Assembly: GCA_947247005.1 (NCBI GenBank)
Contig: OX365950.1
Span: forward strand, 51,436,761 to 51,500,760
Length of the DNA stretch: 64,000 bases
Direction of reading: 5' to 3'
Origin: Spisula solida
Lineage: Eukaryota; Mollusca; Bivalvia; Venerida; Mactridae
How positions within the stretch are numbered: position 1 is the first letter of the stretch; each line of letters opens with the position of its first letter. The notes under the pieces are model-generated. The model worked only from the letters and a program-made list of their open reading frames with translations. It ran no database searches and was not told where the DNA came from. The position numbers were made by a program, and so were the translations under genes. Shown piece by piece: positions 62,351-64,000 of this stretch.

Positions 62351-64000
62351 CACCATGTGAAGTTGACCTTGGAACATCTCCAGTGTGGATAATTTACAGT
62401 ATCGAAGTTAAAATCATCTCGTTTGTCTTAAATTTTAATAACAATTTGGCCTGTTTCAATTGTAAGATCTAGATCTAGGACAGATGCGTGTGTATCTGAT
62501 GAATTAGCCTTATATAAAGCATGTGCTATAATACCACAAAAGTTGTTGAAAATATGCCCACGTTTTTTTGTTTATTCATTTGATAAAGCAATTTTAAACA
62601 CTAGAAAAATACAAAGAGACAATTGCAATGATAACATTTTATTTAAATTTTTAGGAAAATAATGTCAACGAATTCAGGGATTGCATGGACGTATTCGTTT
62701 TAACTAAACCGATACTAACAAATTTAATTAACTATTTTAATACCACAAATAAATGTATTTTTTGCAATTGCTGTATATTCTTATTCAACAAATCACTTAG
62801 TATTTTACCAATTCAGATACATTGGTTTCTGTTGAATAAAATGGTGGCTGTATAGTTGTTATGTTGCCAAATTTTTAAAGGTAGGATGGCTTATTAATGT
62901 ATTTCGCCGTTTTGTCTGCTTTAATATAATTATGATAATTAAATATTAACCTGAAAGCCCTTTAACCTTCATAATGATTTTATTTTGAAAATATCTTTTT
63001 TATGACCCACAGAGTACGATAAACTGGTCATTTAGCACAAGTTATTTCCTCAATTGGATGTTCTATTGTGCACCATTTAATTTATATAAATTATGTTTGT
63101 AAGTGAAAGGGCAACTGTTGGACATTGAAAGTGAACACTGTAAAGCTCATTTCATAGTGCGATAATGAATATTTAAATAATTGTATTTATCATTATTTGG
63201 AACATGCTGGAAAATGCATGTATATATTCTATTTAACGGTTCTAACAATGATAACAACTGTTTTCTATAATAATGTAACCTTTCTGCTTACTGTCTTCCA
63301 AAAGAACCAAAAGAACAGTGTTCTGTGTGCAATAACTTGGCCCTGACACCAATCAATCAAAATTGTGTACACTTGGGACAACAAAATATACGACATGAAA
63401 ATGTACATGACACTGTTTCATCAGATACATGTAAGTACACTGTATCATAAATTAGATAGTACAATCATACCCTTTAAGATTAAATATGCACGTACACATT
63501 GAACATTTAATATACGTACGGATGTATGCTTGTTTTGGTATTTGTACACTAGTGGACACGTCTGACTAAATATTCTGATAAGACTGTTTTAGTTTAATTG
63601 ATGATATAAGATAACTATCAGTTTGCTTAATTTTATCAGTGACATTGTTTAATTATTATTACACTATGCTGAAGCGGAAGATGGGTGTCTAAGCTTTTTT
63701 GCAGCTGAGGCTGGGTCATTAGGATTTTTGTGTTTGGGGTTGGCTCATACTGGTTTTTTAAAGATGAGACTTTGTTTTAGCTTTATGACAGCTGGGACTT
63801 GGACTATCGAGTTTTGAGAGCTGAAATTTTCAGCGTTTATGTTCACTTTTTCATTCAGTTGAAGGTTGGGCATTATGCCGTGTAATTTTAGTATATGAAA
63901 TTAATGTTTTCTGTGTTCGGCTTTTTAAGTTGAGTGCTGCCTTCCCTGGCCGACATTCTTTTATCATTTTCAGATATATGTTGATATGTGGCCTCCGTAG
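62351..64000. other. No gene recognised
   Basis: Probably PKS intron. LINE-derived sequence may continue to about 62700. I looked on the minus strand for the KS active-site exon (D-T-A-C-S-S type) and did not find it. Bases 63680-63850 contain loose agctgaggctggg-like repeats. Confidence 0.4.

Noticed and set aside
1..64000. CRISPR array or prokaryotic operon
   Set aside because: The tandem repeats have no spacers of constant length between short repeats, and genes are split by GT-AG introns.

Overview
The window looks like AT-rich nuclear DNA of a lophotrochozoan animal, most likely a mollusc and perhaps a bivalve. The grounds are split genes with GT-AG introns, abundant foldback and TIR elements, tRNA-headed SINEs, broken LINEs, many acatgta words and repeat families of the kind common in mollusc genomes. 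I cannot name the species. No operons, CRISPR arrays, rRNA genes or convincing functional tRNA genes were seen.

Layout. (1) 0.9-6.2 kb, minus strand: exons of a secreted-type mosaic protein with a ShK-like domain, a Ly6/three-finger domain, a Thr-rich linker and a degenerate VWA domain. Its introns hold 75-bp and 66-bp minisatellites, foldback elements and SINEs. (2) 8.1-12.3 kb and 19.7-23.9 kb, plus strand: a direct segmental duplication. Each copy carries an intact single-exon ORF of 276 codons that I read as a divergent zinc-dependent deaminase-fold protein (HTE, then PC-x6-C). Each copy also has a conserved downstream splice pair and AATAAA, but a different expanded minisatellite: 34-bp units in the first, 78-bp (26-codon) units in the second. 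(3) 12.3-18.5 kb, between the two copies: a large element whose long inverted arms are built of diverged tandem modules. (4) 24.5-25.6 kb: a broken L1/Tx1-like LINE.

(5) 26.06-52.00 kb: one ~12.3 kb segment present twice in tandem with an 18-bp filler at the junction. The first ~6 kb of the two copies is almost identical, the rest visibly more diverged, and copy 2 alone carries a 1,287-bp insertion. The unit holds a possible small three-exon gene, two LINE fragments, several TIR elements and SINEs. (6) 52.1-61.5 kb, minus strand: the 3' part of a large polyketide synthase gene. Three exons join in frame and give KS (C-terminal two thirds)-AT-DH-pseudoKR-degenerate ER-KR-ACP-condensation-like domain. 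The 5' exons with the KS cysteine were not found and probably lie beyond the window. A LINE fragment lies in the upstream intron.

The most interesting candidates are the duplicated deaminase-like genes, whose differences are mostly amino-acid changing and which carry reciprocal minisatellite expansions, and the PKS with a fused condensation-like C terminus. Nothing in the sequence shows that these loci work together. All intron-exon calls come from reading splice signals and phases, not from transcripts.
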